A DNA stretch of 64,000 nt from Aptenodytes patagonicus (GCF_965638725.1 NC_134982.1:1-64000), one strand, 5' to 3'; counted from the stretch's first letter, positions 23,948-35,500 are shown. The notes: generated by a model from the letters alone, not told the origin. A program made the numbers and translations.

Positions 23948-25014
23948 CGCAGCGCTCGCTCTCGGCGCTGCCAGGAGAATTTGCCAGTTCGGACGCTTCT
24001 TTCTCCTTCCCTCCTCCCTTCCTCTTCTGTAACTCTGGTTGCTTGGCTGTCCTCCACCTAAGAGAATACGTGGGTGTCTTACAGCTCTCACAAGATGAGG
24101 CTTCCTAGACATGTAGCCTCGCTCGCTCACGCACTACGTGGCCGTACCATGCTGCTGGTGACACATACAGACCCTGCGGTGCATGTGGGCAGCCTGACCT
24201 GCTGCGGACTACAAAGAAGGATCCTTCCTCACCCGGAGAGGCAGGCTGTCTCTTGCCTGCAGCGGGAGGCAGCTGCCACCTGGATGGCCTTCAGTTTCTT
24301 CTTCTTACCTTTCTCTGGCCTCTCCAGCTTCAGCTGCGGCAGCTCCTGTCCACAGCCAGTAAGCGCTCCGCCTGTCCCTTTTCGCCCCCACGCCGTGAGG
24401 AAAGCGAGGCCGGGCAGACAACCCACGCAAGCCTGAGGCAGGTGCAGTCAACGGCATCCCCAAGGGAGGAATGGAAAACTGCGTCCTCAGCACGCCTCTG
24501 GGAGAGGGAAAGAAGAAGCAGCACCCGTTATTACCGTAGATGGCCCCTGGCCAGACCCCCTGCTTCCGCAGGGGCTTCTGGAGATGCCGCTCTTTCCTCG
24601 CGCTGGTAATGGCACCCGCGTTAAGGGAGAATCACGCACATTCGAGGGCCAGCTTGCGGCCTTCACTACAGGGCTTGGAGGCAGCCTGGGGCTATGGGAC
24701 AGGCTTCAGGGGAAGTGCTGGAGCTGGGGGCAGCTACACAGAGCGAGCGGGGCCGGGGGAGGCTCAGAGGGAGCTCTGGTGAGTTGGGCAGGTGCCCTGC
24801 GCCTGGGAGGGTGTCCACCTCCTTCCCCTCTTCCCTTCTGTCAGCTCTCGGCTAAGTCCCTGGGGCTGATCTGACCCGGCTCGCCTGCAGTGGATCGGGA
24901 GCCTGCCGCAGCAGGCGGTTTGAAGCTTCCCATCCCGCCACCCTCAGGCAGCCATCGGGCAAGAGACGCGCCGAAGGGGCTCACTCACCTCACCGGTTGC
25001 CAGCGCGCCGCCAT
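23948..25014 (-). other. Exon block of unit A
   Basis: Exon C (24057-23948, 110 nt) has acceptor ATTCTCTTAG and donor GCTGCG^GTGAGTCC. The optional 24-nt exon is 24256-24233. Exon B (24497-24309, 189 nt) has a strong acceptor, CTTCTTCTTTCCCTCTCCCAG minus its first base, and donor AGAAAG^GTAAGAAG. Exon 1 is 25014-24994. In exon B one frame contains VLRTQFSIPPLGMPLTAP and ends WLWTGAAAAEAGEARER, the latter shared with the 31- and 38-kb copies. Splice signals are conserved in all copies while the codons drift. This is the most intact of the diverged copies. Confidence 0.55.
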
Positions 25015-25030
25015 GCTGCTGCCGGGCAGT

Positions 25031-25040
25031 GCGCATGCGC
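25031..25040. promoter_or_regulatory. Proximal NRF1 site of unit A
   Basis: T-GCGCATGCGC-A, a full match to the NRF1 consensus YGCGCAYGCGCR. It lies 17 bp upstream of the ATG of exon 1, the same distance as in the 38- and 54-kb copies. The ATGGCGGC at the start codon also fits a YY1 core. Confidence 0.7.
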
Positions 25041-27310
25041 AGGACGCCGACGGCGCGCCGGAGGGATCAGAGCCGGCGTGCGATCGCCGGGCTGCAGTAC
25101 CGCATTTCGGCCACCAGGGGCAGCAGGGAAGGTGGCGGCGGCGCTGCTGCGTACCTGGGCAGTGGCGGCGCTGCAGTACCGGGCTGCGGCCACCAGGCGG
25201 CAGCAGCAGGGAGAGCCCGCCGGGCGGCGCGTGCCCGGGGCCGGCACCGGCGCCGCAGTCCCGCGCTTTGCGCGCCGAGCGGCCGCCGACGCTGCGCACG
25301 TGGGGCGGCAGCGGCGTTTCCTTACCGGGAGGCAGCAACGAGCGCGGCGGCATCGCCTCGCGAGCACCGCAGCGTCGCATCGCCGTTACCGGCGGACGGC
25401 AACGTGGAGCGCGGTGGCGCCGCCGCCCATGCGCAGCGCCTACCCGCAGTACCGCTCCTTGGTTGTCGGGCAGCAACAGCGAACGCAGCGGGGGCGCGCA
25501 CCACCGCCCATGTGCGGCACCCGTGCTGCAGTACCGCATCTTGGTCTCTGGGCGGCAGCAGCGAGAGCGCAGTTTAGCGACCCACCCACCGCGCGCCACT
25601 GCGCATGCGTAGCACCCGGGCTGCACTACCGCGCTTCGGTTGCCCGGCGGCAGCAGCCAGCGCGGCAGCGTGCTCAAGCGCACATGCGTGGCACTCGTTC
25701 TGCAGTACCGACTTTTGGTCACCAGGTGGCGGCAGCATGCCCGGCGCTCTACCTGCAGTACCACGTTCCTGTCACCGGGAGGCAGCAGCGAGCACGGGGA
25801 ACGAGCCACCGCGCATGCGCGGCACCTGTGCTGCAGTACCGACCAGTGGTCGCTGGGAGGCAGTAGCGAGCGTGGCGTGACACCCCCACCGCGCATGCGC
25901 GCCGTTCCACCTGCAGTACCACGTTCCTGTCACCGGGAGGCAGCAGCGAGCACGGGAACGAGCCACCGCGCATGCGCGGCACCTGAGCTGCAGTACCGAC
26001 CTGTGGTCGCTGGGAGGCAGTAGCGAGCGCGGCGTGACACCCCCACCGCGCACGCGCGCCGTTCCACCTGCAGTACCACGTTCCCGTCACTGGGAGGCAG
26101 CAGCGAGCACGGGAACGTGCCGCCGCGCATGCGCGGCACCTGAGCTGCAGTACCAATCCTTGGTCGCTGGGAGGCAGTAGCGAGCGCGGCGTGACACCCC
26201 CACCGCGCATGCGCGCCGTTTCACCTGCAGTACCACATTCCTGTCACCGGGAGGCAGCAGCGAGCACGGGAACGAGCCACCGCGCATGCGCGGCACCTGA
26301 GCTGCAGTACCGACCTGTGGTCGCTGGGAGGCAGTAGCGAGCGCGGCGTGACACACCCACCGCGCATGCGCACCGTTCCACCTGCAGTACCACATTCCTG
26401 TCACCGGGAGGCAGCAGCGAGCACGGGAACGAGCCACCGCGCATGCGCGGCACCTGAGCTGCAGTACCGACCTTTGGTCGCTGGGAGGCAGTAGCGAGCG
26501 CGGCGTGACACCCCCACCGCGCATGCGCGCCGTTCCACCTGCAGTACCACGTTCCCGTCACTGGGAGGCAGCAGCGAGCACGGGAACGAGCCACCGCGCA
26601 TGCGCGGCACCTGTGCTGCAGTACCGACCAGTGGTCGCTGGGAGGCAGTAGCGAGCGCGGCGTGACACACCCACCGCGCATGCGCGCCGTTCCACCTGCA
26701 GTACCACATTCCTGTCACCGGGAGACAGCAGCGAGCACGGGAACAAGCCACCGCGCATGCGCGGCACCTGAGCTGCAGTACCGACCTTTGGTCGCTGGGA
26801 GGCAGTAGCGAGCGCGGCGTGACACCCCCACCGCGCATGCGCGCCGTTCCACCTGCAGTACCACATTCCTGTCACCGGGAGGCAGCAGCGAGCACGGGAA
26901 CGAGCCACCGCGCATGCGCGGCACCTGAGCTGCAGTACCGACCTTTGGTCGCTGGGAGGCAGTAGCGAGCGTGGCGTGACACCCCCACCGCGCATGCGTG
27001 CCGTTCCACCTGCAGTACCGGATTTTGGCCGCCCGGCGGCAGCAGCGAGCACGAGGGCATGCGCCACCCCGCATATACAGCGCCGCACCTGCAGTGCCGC
27101 AAGTTGCTCATCAGGGGGCAGCAGCGAGCACGGGGGGGTCGCGCGCCATCGGGCATGCACGGTTCCCCACCTGCAGTACCGCATTATTGTCGCCCGGCGG
27201 CAGCAGCGAGCCGGGCGTCGCGGCGCTCGTTCTGCAGTACCGGCTTTTGATTGCCGGGCAGCAGGAGCGAACGCGGTGTAGCACTCAACTCCGCGTGAGC
27301 GGCGCCCCTG
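25041..27310. repeat. Diverged NRF1-site array with 157-bp dimers
   Basis: Tandem monomers of about 78-79 bp, each with CTGCAGTACCG, GGCGGCAGCAGCGAGC (or GGAGGCAGTAGCGAGC) and a GCGCATGCGC-type palindrome. In 25.79-27.0 kb the array is a dimer repeat of 157 bp, with about eight copies that alternate TGACACCCCCACC and GGGAACGAGCCACC monomers. On both flanks the monomers are single and more diverged, as expected for array edges. It occupies the place of the younger arrays at 38.7 and 54.7 kb, directly upstream of unit A. Confidence 0.9.
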
Positions 27311-27589
27311 CTGCAGTGCTGCGTTTCTGTCGCCGGGCGGCATTGCGAGCGGGGTGGCCTCGCGACAGCGCATTCGCAGCGGTGGAGCTGAAGTACCACA
27401 TTTTGGTCGCTGGGCGGCAGCAGCAAGGGCAGGGGCATGCGCTCGCAAGGCGCGGCCGCACGGCTTGTCGGGGACCGGGCGCAGCGGAAAGGCCGCAAAA
27501 CCACACGAAACCAGCAACAAAACTACACCTCGTGCCCCACCGCGGGAGCCGCGGCGGTAGCAAGGGCTACGCCGCGCCGCACGCGCCCG
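27311..27589. other. Edge of the array and CpG-rich spacer
   Basis: Decayed monomer remnants (CTGCAGTGCTGCG, GTCGCTGGGCGGCAGCAG), then CGGCTTGTCGGGGACCGGGC and AACAAAACTACACCTCGTGCC. The last is a weak ZNF143-like site. Orthologous spacers lie at about 45.36-45.56 and 58.09-58.29 kb. Confidence 0.6.
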
Positions 27590-27775
27590 AGAGCCATGCG
27601 ACTGCCCGGCAGCCGCGTCCGCGAAAACTACACCTCCTGGCAAGCACCGGCAGACACAGCACGGCCGCCCGGTCCCCGAGTGACGGAAGACTACACCTCC
27701 CGGCATGCTCCGGGGAACAAACATGGCCGACCGGAAGTCCGTGCCCCAGGACTACAGCTCCCGGCATGCCGCGGG
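27590..27775. promoter_or_regulatory. Triple ZNF143/THAP11-type promoter block, copy 1
   Basis: Three sites related to ACTACAACTCCCAGCATGC: 27627-27645 (ACTACACCTCCTGGCAAGC, the weakest), 27690-27708 (ACTACACCTCCCGGCATGC) and 27751-27769 (ACTACAGCTCCCGGCATGC). Between the last two lie ACATGGCC, a YY1-like core, and ACCGGAAGT, an ETS core. CpG-rich, no TATA box. This cluster is typical of housekeeping promoters. The direction of transcription is not resolved. Confidence 0.75.
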
Positions 27776-28270
27776 AGGCAGCCGTCCCCGCTCTCTGACC
27801 CTGCGGGGACACCGTTCTCCCCCCGCCGACGCACCCGGAAGCCCCGCCCAGCCCCCAGCGCAGCCCCACGTTCCCCAGCGTGGCTCCGGACGGCCACTGC
27901 CGCCCGGCTCCGAGGCGGCGCGACCCTCCTGCCGGCCTCGCCGCCCCCCTCGCTCAGCGACCACTCCGCTCCTCCCTTGGCTCACACCGGCCCCTCCACG
28001 GCCACCCGGGGCACAGCAGCCCCAGCACCAGCCCCACAGCCTGCAGCTACTCTGGCAACACAGCCCCTTTACAAGGAGGGGCCGTCGCCATCAGCCTCAC
28101 TGCCCGCACCTGGGGCTCCTCTGGCCCAAGCCCAGAGCTGGAGCCCAGCAGGAACAGGGAGCCATCACCCAGCCCCCACCGTGCGTCACCCCCTCCCCTG
28201 GGCTCCATCACAGCCCCTTGCCCGGTGCAAAGGAAGCGCAAACGCAGCCGTGAGGGCAAAGGAGGCGGCG
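27776..28270. other. GC-rich spacer between promoter block and 3' end
   Basis: Pro/Arg-rich open frames arise from composition. The sequence matches 45720-46195 and 58450-58925 at lower identity. It includes CCTTTACAAGGAGGGGCC, GCACCTGGGGCTCC and GGTGCAAAGGAAGCGCAAAC, all conserved beyond every poly(A) site of the family. A plus-strand frame starting ATGGCCGACCGGAAG is frame-shifted relative to the other copies, so I do not call a gene. Confidence 0.6.
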
Positions 28271-28464
28271 AGTGTTTATTCAGTCATGCACGTAACAAGT
28301 CCCGGGAGCAAGTCTGCTCCGGGGCTTGGAGCCTCCAATGCTCCCCCTGCCCCTGGGACACCTCAGCAGTCATTCCTGGAGCCGTGCTCGTCAGTCCGGC
28401 GGGGAACAGACAGTCGGTCGGTCAGCTCCTGGAGCGATGGAACGCTGGGCAGAGGCAGAGGCCA
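28255..28464 (-). other. Terminal exon of unit B
   Basis: The acceptor CTTTTCTTTTCTAG ends at 28465. From 28464 the exon could read WPLPLPSVPSLQELTDRLSV and on to a TGA at 28365-28363, then a 3' UTR and AATAAA. The 46-kb copy has the same peptide with LQEVTDRLSIPRWTDERG, but there the exon is 28 nt longer before the stop, so the acceptor phase differs. Nucleotide changes between the two are mostly replacing (about seven replacement, three silent by eye). Coding is therefore doubtful, although the splice and poly(A) signals are good. Confidence 0.5.
28275..28280 (-). terminator. Poly(A) signal of unit B
   Basis: AATAAA on the minus strand after GTGCATGACTG. The terminal exon starts at 28464 after CCACTTTTCTTTTCTAG. 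Confidence 0.7.
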
Positions 28465-28469
28465 CTAGA

Positions 28470-31200
28470 AAAGAAAAGTGGCAGCCTGTTGGACAGCGGG
28501 GGTGTAGTGAGAAAGCATGAGGCAGGGAACAGGACAGCCAAAGAAAGATAGGGACAAGGAGCCTGACAGAGATGGAGAAAGAAGCAACAGGGAGAGAGGA
28601 AGGGAGTCAGCAGAAAGAGGGAGAAGGAGCAGGACAGAGACCGATAAAGAAGGGTGGGGAGCAGGATAGAGATGCAGGAAAAAACCAGGGATGGGCAGCA
28701 TGACAGAGAGGGAGAAAAAAAAAATATGGGCAGGGAGCCAGGACAGCAAAGGATGGAGGGAAGGGGCAGGGTGAGGGGAACAACACAAAACAAACCACAT
28801 AGCTACACGCTACAGGGCAGAGAGGGAAGAATTAAGAAACAGGGACAGGGAGCCAGAAAAAAAAGACCTGGAGAGCAAAAAGAACAGCAATGTGTACAGA
28901 AAGAAGAGGGGGGTAATTCTAAAATAGGGTCATTGGGGAGCCAGAGACAGTGAGATGGAAAAAGGACAAAAGTGACAGGCTACAGGGCGGAGAGGGAGGA
29001 ATTAACAAATAAGGACACAGAGCTGGCCAGAGAGAGACAGAGAAAGGCAAAAGATCACACGGGCGACAGGGCAGAGAGGGAGGAATTAGAAAACCAGGGA
29101 CAGGAGCCGGACAGAGATAGAGGCAGAAATAAGATGGGGAAAAGAGACAGGCCACAGGGCAGAGAGGGAGGCATTGATCAATAGGGACAGGGGACTAGAG
29201 AGAGCACGATGGAGAACAGGAAAAAATAGCAGTGGGCTACAGGGAAGAGGGAGGAATTAAAGAACAGGGACAGGGAGCTGGACAGGGAGACATGGAAAAA
29301 GAAAAAAAAAAAACAACCAGTGATGGGCTACAAGATGGATAGGGAGGAAATAAAAAATAGCAGCAGGGAGCCGGACAGAGAGAGATGGAGAAAGACCAAC
29401 AAATAGTGTGGGGCTATTTCTGTATGGGATGGAGGAGGAAAAAAATAGTGATGGGGCAGTGAATAGGACAGAGGAAGAGAGAGAAGAAGAGCAAGAAGAG
29501 CAAGAGATGGAGAATGACAGAAGGATGTAGAGAGAAAGACCAGGACATGTAAAAGGGGGGGCATGGTGGGACACACATCAGAAGGGTAAAAAGAAAAAAG
29601 AGAGGGATACAGAAAACAAGTGAGGGACAGAGCGTGAGAAAATAGGATACAGAAAAAGAGAGGGATGGGGAGCAGGACACTGGGATAGAGAGCGAGAGCA
29701 ACAGGGAGAATGACAGGGAGATGAAGCCAGAGGAAAAACAGGGACTGAAAGCAGGACAGAGAAATGGAAAAGGAAAATTAGGGATGGGGAGCAGGACAGA
29801 GGGATGGAGAGACAACAAGGGATGCAAGGATAATGACAGGGAGGGAGGGAGGGAAGGATAGGGAGCAGCACAGAGGTGTGGAGAAAGAAAGAGAGGGATG
29901 GGGAGCGGGGCAGAGAAATGAAGAAAGAAAGTACAGTGATGGGGAGCAGGACAAAGGACTAGAAAGAGAAAAATAAGACAAGGGAGAAGACCGAGGAGCA
30001 GAGAGAAAAGAAAGGTCAAAATAAAAGGTCAGAGAGGTAGAGAAATCAAGAAAAATAGGGACGAGGAGCCCTGCAGAGAGAGCGAGCAAGAAAATGTCAG
30101 GTCGGTGAGTAGGACAGAGGGGGGCGGGAGATTGGGGGGGAAGGAGAGGAAGAAGAAAGAAGGGTCAAAGACGGTGACAGGGCGCAGGACACAGAGAGAA
30201 AAAGGACAGGGAACAGGACAAAGGGATTGAGAAATAAAAAAAAGGGTCAGATCTGTACAAAGAGACCAAGAAGGAAAAGAAGAAAAAAAACAGCAGTGGG
30301 CTAGAGGACAGAGACAGAGGAAGAGAAAAAAGGGCCAAGCAGGGCAGAGGAGGAGAGAAAGGAAAAATGGGAGAGCCGGCTGAACAGGAAGGTATATCAA
30401 GAAACAATTGGACAGGCAGCAGGACAGAGAAATAAAGAGAAAAAACAACAACAGGAAGCAGGACAGAGGGACAGTGAGAGGAAACAAGGGGCAGGGAGCA
30501 GGACGGTGTGAGGAAACAAGGGGCAGGGATCAAGACAGAGGTGGAGAAAGAAGCATTGGGGCAGAAGGACAGAAAGAGGAAAAAAAAGGCAGAAAGAAGG
30601 ATGGGGGATGATAGGGGGAAAAGAAGGACAAGGAGCAGGACACAGACTGTAAGAGAAAGACAGGGACAGGGAGCAAGACAAGGTGATATAGAGAGCGAAA
30701 AAAGGGACAGGGAGGCAGGACAAAGTGAAAGACAGGCAGAAATAAGAGACAGGGAGCAGGACAGAGATGGAGTGAGAAAAAACAGCGACAGGGAGCAGGA
30801 CACAGTGACAGAGAACCCAAAAACCAAAGAGGGAAGACGACAGAGAAACAAGGGGAAAGGCAAGGAGGACAGAGAAGCAGAGAGGGAGGCGGGGGCGGGA
30901 CAGGGAGCAGGACAGAGAGATGGAGCAAGAAAGGAAAAAAAGTACAGGAGGCAGAAAAAAGGGAAAGAGAGACAAGGGCAGGGAGCAGGACAAAGAGCTG
31001 GAAAAGGAAAAAACAGCGATGGGCTACAGGACAGAGGCAGAGGATGAAATGGAAAAAAAAGGAGGGAGAGGGAGCAGAACAAAAGCGCAGAGAGAAAAAG
31101 AAAAGGGAGCTGCAGAACAGGAGAAAGAGAGGGAGAGAGGAAGAGGGAGCAGGACAGAAGAATAGGGAGAGGCACAAGGAAGCAAAAACCCCAAACAAAC
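28470..31200. repeat. Polypurine array (intron of unit B)
   Basis: The left part has units of about 80-90 bp (GGCTACAGGGCAGAGAGGGA, GAATTA, AACAGGGACAGGGAGCC). The right part has the shorter GGGAGCAGGACAGAG...GGAGAAAGAAAAA type. The same two-part order is found at 46.42-48.1 and 48.42-53.45 kb. No gene is supported. Confidence 0.9.
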
Positions 31201-31254
31201 CAAAAAAAAAGAGAGGCGGGGCCAGGGGCAGGGCAGGGAGGGCCCGGGACTCAC

Positions 31255-32160
31255 TGCAGCTTTTGCTCTCGGTGCTGCCAGGAGACTTTGCCAGTTCAGA
31301 TGTTTTTTTCTCCATCTCTCCTCCCTTCCTCTTCCTTAACTCCGGTCGCTTGGGCTGTCCTCCACCTGAGAGAATACGTGGGTGTCTTACAGCTCTTTAC
31401 GATACGAGGCTTCCTAGACGTAGCCTCGCTCGCTCGTGCACTACGCGGCCGTACCACGCTGCTGGTGACACATACAGACCCTGCAGCGCGTGTTGGTGAT
31501 CGGATCTGCTGAGGACTGCACTAAGAGGGATCCTTCCTCACCCAGAGAGGCAGGCTTTCTCTTGCCTGCAGCGGGAGGCGGCTGCCGGCTGGATCCTTTT
31601 TATTTTATTCTTCAGCTGCTTTACCTTTCTCTGGCCTCTCCGGCTTCAGCCGCGGCAGCTCCCGTCCACAGCCAGGAAGTGCTCCACTTGTCCCTTTCCG
31701 CCCATGCCGCTAGGAGAATGAGGCCAAAGGCAACACACACAAACCTGAGCCAGCTGCAGTCAACAGCATCCCCAGAGAGGAACCGACAACTGAGCCCTCG
31801 GTGCTGCCTCTGGGAGAGGCAGAGAACAAGCAACTGTTATCCACAGTGATGACGGTAGCTCTCGTCAGGCAGGAACCCCTCCTTCTGCAGGAGCTGCTGG
31901 AGACAGGGTTTGGGGGCAGCCTGTGGCTATGGGACAGGCTTCAGGGGAGGTGCTGGAGCCGGGGAGGGGAGCTGCGTAGGGTGAGCTGGGCTGGAAGAGT
32001 TTTGTTGAGTTGGGGAGGCACCCACTGCCTTTTCCAGGGGGTGGGAAGGCCTCCAAGTACCCAGAGGGGTGGGGGCAGCCATCTCCTGCCCCTCTTCCCG
32101 CTTCCTCTCCACCAGCTCTCAGAAAATCCCTGGGAGCTGCCCTGATGGGGCCTGGCTCCA
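31255..32160 (-). pseudogene. Exon block of unit B
   Basis: The same order of segments as the 24-kb block: exon C, the intron with GGATCCTTC, the short exon with GCAAGAGAAAGCC, exon B ending WLWTGAAAAEAGEARER, and then the upstream stretch with CAGGCTTCAGGGGAGGTGCTGG. Divergence from the 24-kb block is much greater than between the 38- and 54-kb blocks. The upstream end stops at the fused junction near 32.16 kb. Confidence 0.5.
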
Positions 32161-32446
32161 ACTGACCATGAACCTCTCAGCTGGAAACATCCTTGCAGCT
32201 CGTCAGCATTCTCAGACAGGCATGGCCCAGCAGCACCACCTCCTGGGGCTGCAGCCCTTTTACACAGAGGGGCCATCGCCATCAGCCTCCCTGGCCCCAC
32301 CTGGGGCTCCTCCAGCCCCAGCCCACAGGTGCAGCCACGGCCCCTGACACCCACTGCATAACCTGCTCCCCTGGACTCTCTGGCAGCCACTCACCAAGTA
32401 CAAAGGACTACAAATACGGCCACGAGTGCAAAGACGACAGCAAGTG
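32161..32446. other. 3' flanking spacer of unit C
   Basis: Matches 20430-20700 closely (CAGGCATGGCCCAGCAGCAC, TTACACAGAGGGGCCATCG). It lies downstream of a poly(A) site on the minus strand. No promoter array is present, unlike at 27.6, 45.5 and 58.3 kb. Confidence 0.6.
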
Positions 32447-32452
32447 TTTATT
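32447..32452 (-). terminator. Poly(A) signal of unit C
   Basis: AATAAA on the minus strand in the context TTAACGAATAAACACTTGC. The terminal exon begins at about 32543 after CTGTATCTGTCGCTCCAG. Confidence 0.65.
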
Positions 32453-32559
32453 CGTTAATGTGTATAAGTCCCAGGAGTGAGTCTACTCCAGGGCTCGGTG
32501 CCTGTACACTCACCCTTCCCCTGGGACAACTCGGCAGTCGTTACTGGAGCGACAGATAC

Positions 32560-35500
32560 AGAGAACGAGAGTACAGCGATGGGGAGCAGGACAGAGGAAC
32601 AGAAAGAGAAAGACAAAATGAGGGAGAAGGACTGAAGAGCAGAGAAAGAAAGGTACAGGGAAAAGGACAGCGAGATGGAGAAATCAATTTAAGAAAACGA
32701 AAAAAAGAGATGAGGAGCCCTGCAGCGACATGGTGGAAGAAAAACAGGGTCAGGGAGCAGGACAGAGGGAAAGAGAGAGAAAACGATGAGCGAGGAGCAG
32801 AACAGACGGATCAAGGGAGAAATTGAACGAGAGGAATAAGGAAGGAGGGAGGGAGAGAAAGAGGCAGGAGACAAGCCACAGAGGGATTGATGGGGGGTGC
32901 AGGGGAAGAGAGAGACAGATCAGGACAAAGAGATGGAGAAAGAAAAACCAGTGCTGGGCTGCAGGATGAGAAAAAAGCCAGGGAGCAGGACAGAGGGGAA
33001 TAATGGGACAGCGAGCCGGGCAGGGGGATATAGCGAGAAATGATGGGACAGGCAGTGGTATGGAGGTACACGGACAAAAAGTTAGGGGGAGGATGGAGGA
33101 CAGAGAGAATAAGGGAAAAGGGACAGGGAGCGGGGCAGAGATGGAGAAAGAAACATTCGAGACAGAGAAGGAGGGACAGGTAAGAGAACAGAGAATTGGA
33201 GAAAGAAAGGAAAGGGAACAGCACAGAGGGTCACAGAGGAAAAGAGAGGGATGGCAGAAAGAGAAAAAGAAGACAAGGGAGAAGGACTGAGGAGCAGAGA
33301 GGAAAAGGTACAGGGAAAAGGACAGGGATGGAGAAAACAAAGAAAGACTGGAGGCAGAGCAAAGGGAAAGATTGACAAGGACAGGGAGCAGGACAAAGGG
33401 AAGGAGAAGGAAGAAATAGTGATGGGCAGCAGGATAGAGGAAAAGAGAGAAAAAAAGAGCATGAAGAGCAAGAGAAGGAGAATGACAGAGGGATGTAGAG
33501 AGAAAGACCAGGACACGTAAAAGGGGGAGGTGGGGGGACACACATCAGAAGGGTAGAAAGAAAAAGAGAGGGATGGGGAGCAAGACAGTGTGAGAGGGAG
33601 GGAGGCAGGCAGTGGGATGCAAGGATACAGAAAAACAGAGGTACAGGGAAGAGGAAAGACAGAGAGAGAAAGGGGAGGATGGGGAGCAGGAGAGAGAGAC
33701 AGAGAACGAAAAATGCAATGGGCAGAAGAACAGAAATACAGAGAATTAAAAAATACTTCTCGGGAGCAGGACAGAGGGATAGAGCAAGAGGAAAAAAATC
33801 AACAGGGAGAAGGACGGGTAACACACAGCAGGACACACACAGGGAGTGAAAGGGAGGGGACACAGAGCAGGACAGAGGGATGAAGAGAGGGGGAAAAAAA
33901 AGGGACAGGAAGAAAAGCAGAGTAACCAAGAGGGGAAAAAGAACCAGAAAAGGAACTGGACAGAGAGATGGAGGAAGAAATAACAGGGACAAGGACAGGG
34001 ACAGAGAGATAGAGAGGCAAAGAGAGGGACGGGGACCAGGCCAGTGGGATATAAACAGGGAGGGACAGGGAGCGCGGGACACAAGATTGCCGAGAGAGAG
34101 GTACAGGGAAGTGGAAAGAATGACAGAGGGAAAAAGAGAGGGGCGGGGAGCAGGCGAGAGAGCTGGAGAAAGAAAAAGTCCTGCTGGGGAGCAGGACAGA
34201 AGCATAGAGCCGAAAGAGATGAATGGGAAGCAGGGCAGTGGGATGCAGACAGCAAAAACAATGATAGGTAACAGGACAGAGGGATTGACAGAGAAGGGAC
34301 GGGGAGCAGGACAGAGGAATGGGTCGAAAAAAAACTGATGAGCAACAGGACAAAGGGATGCAGGTGAAAACAAGGAGGGAAACGGAAGGATGGAGAGAGA
34401 GAGAAAGACGGGGATAGAGCATGGGACGTGGAGAGACAAAAAGCAGGACAAGGAACAGAAGAGAGGGACTGGGGCGGGGGGGAAGCGCAGAACCAGATGC
34501 ATATTAAGACAAAGAGGAGGAGAACGGAAAAAACCAATGACAGGCTGCTGGACAGAGACGGAGGAAGAAAAGGTAGGGCCAGAGTAGGGAAGAGAGAAAG
34601 GAAAAAAGGGACAGCTGGCTGGACAGGGGGATATAACTAGAAACAATGAGACAGGCAGTGGGACAGAGGGATAAAGGCAGAATAACCAGGGAGAGGAAGG
34701 GGGACAGATGGACAGCGAGACCAAAAAAGAGGCAGGGAGCAGGACCAAGAGATGGAGGAAGAAGCATTAGGGACAGAGTGGCGGAGAGAGGGAAATACAG
34801 GTTGGAGGAAGGACAGAGAGAGAAAGAGGTGACAGAACACGTACAGAGAGCGGGAGAAAGAAAAACCAGTGACAAGCATCAGGCCAGAGGCAGGGGGAAG
34901 GAAGGACAGGAGGAAGGAGAGAGTGATACAGAAAACAAGCGAGGGACATGGAGCAAGAAAATGGGATCCGAAGAAAAAGAGAGGGATGGGGAACAGGACA
35001 CTGGGATAGAGAGCGAGAGCAACAGGGAGAATGACAGGGAGACAGAGCCAGAGGAAAAACGGGGACTGAAAGTAGGACAGAGAAATGGAAAAGGAAAATT
35101 AGGGATGGGGAGCAGGACAGAGGGGTAGAGAGACAATGAGAGATGCAAGGATAACGGGAGAGAGGGCGGGAGGGAGAGGGAAGGAGGAACAGGGAGCAGC
35201 ACAGAGGTATGGAGAAAGAAAGAGAGGGATGGAGAGTGGGGCAGAGACATGGAGAAAGAATACAGTGATGGGGAGCAGGACAGAGGACTAGAAAGAGAAA
35301 AATAAAGACAGGGGAAAAGACTGAGGAGCAGAGAGAGAAAGAAAGGTCAATAAAAATGTCAGAGAGGTAGGGAAATAAAGAAAAATAGGGATGAGGAGTC
35401 CTGCAGAGAGATGGAGCAAGAAAATGTAGCGTCACTGAGCAGGACAGAGGGACAGAAAGATGGGGGGAAAGGAGAGGAAGAAGAAAAGAGGGACAAAGAT

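Larger units (their letters stand above)
20690..25014 (-). other. Transcription unit A (unknown spliced gene, exons 1, B, C and terminal)
   Basis: A minus-strand gene model. Exon 1 begins ATGGCGGCGCGCTGG at 25014 and ends at donor CCG^GTGAGG (24993). Exon B is 24497-24309. An optional 24-nt exon is 24256-24233. Exon C is 24057-23948. The intron is the polypurine array, and the terminal exon starts at about 20812 after CTGTATTTGCTGCTCCAG, with AATAAA at 20706. In this copy exon C is open in all three frames. Exon 1 codes only for MAARWQP. The 21-nt exon 1 has a different phase from the 59 nt of the 38- and 54-kb copies, so protein coding is not established. I do not recognise the gene. Alternatives are a lncRNA or a decayed gene. 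Confidence 0.5.
28260..31809 (-). pseudogene. Unit B: copy with damaged exon C and no NRF1 array
   Basis: Exon B is 31809-31625 (185 nt, acceptor CTGCCTCTCCCAG, donor AGAAAG^GTAAAGC). Exon C is 31365-31255, where an extra C (CAGCCCAAGCG) and the donor change GCTGCA^GTGAGT alter the frame seen in the other copies. The terminal exon is at 28464. There is no ATGGCGGC exon 1. Instead the region upstream of exon B runs directly into the 3' flank of unit C. It may be transcribed but is probably a degraded copy. Confidence 0.5.
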
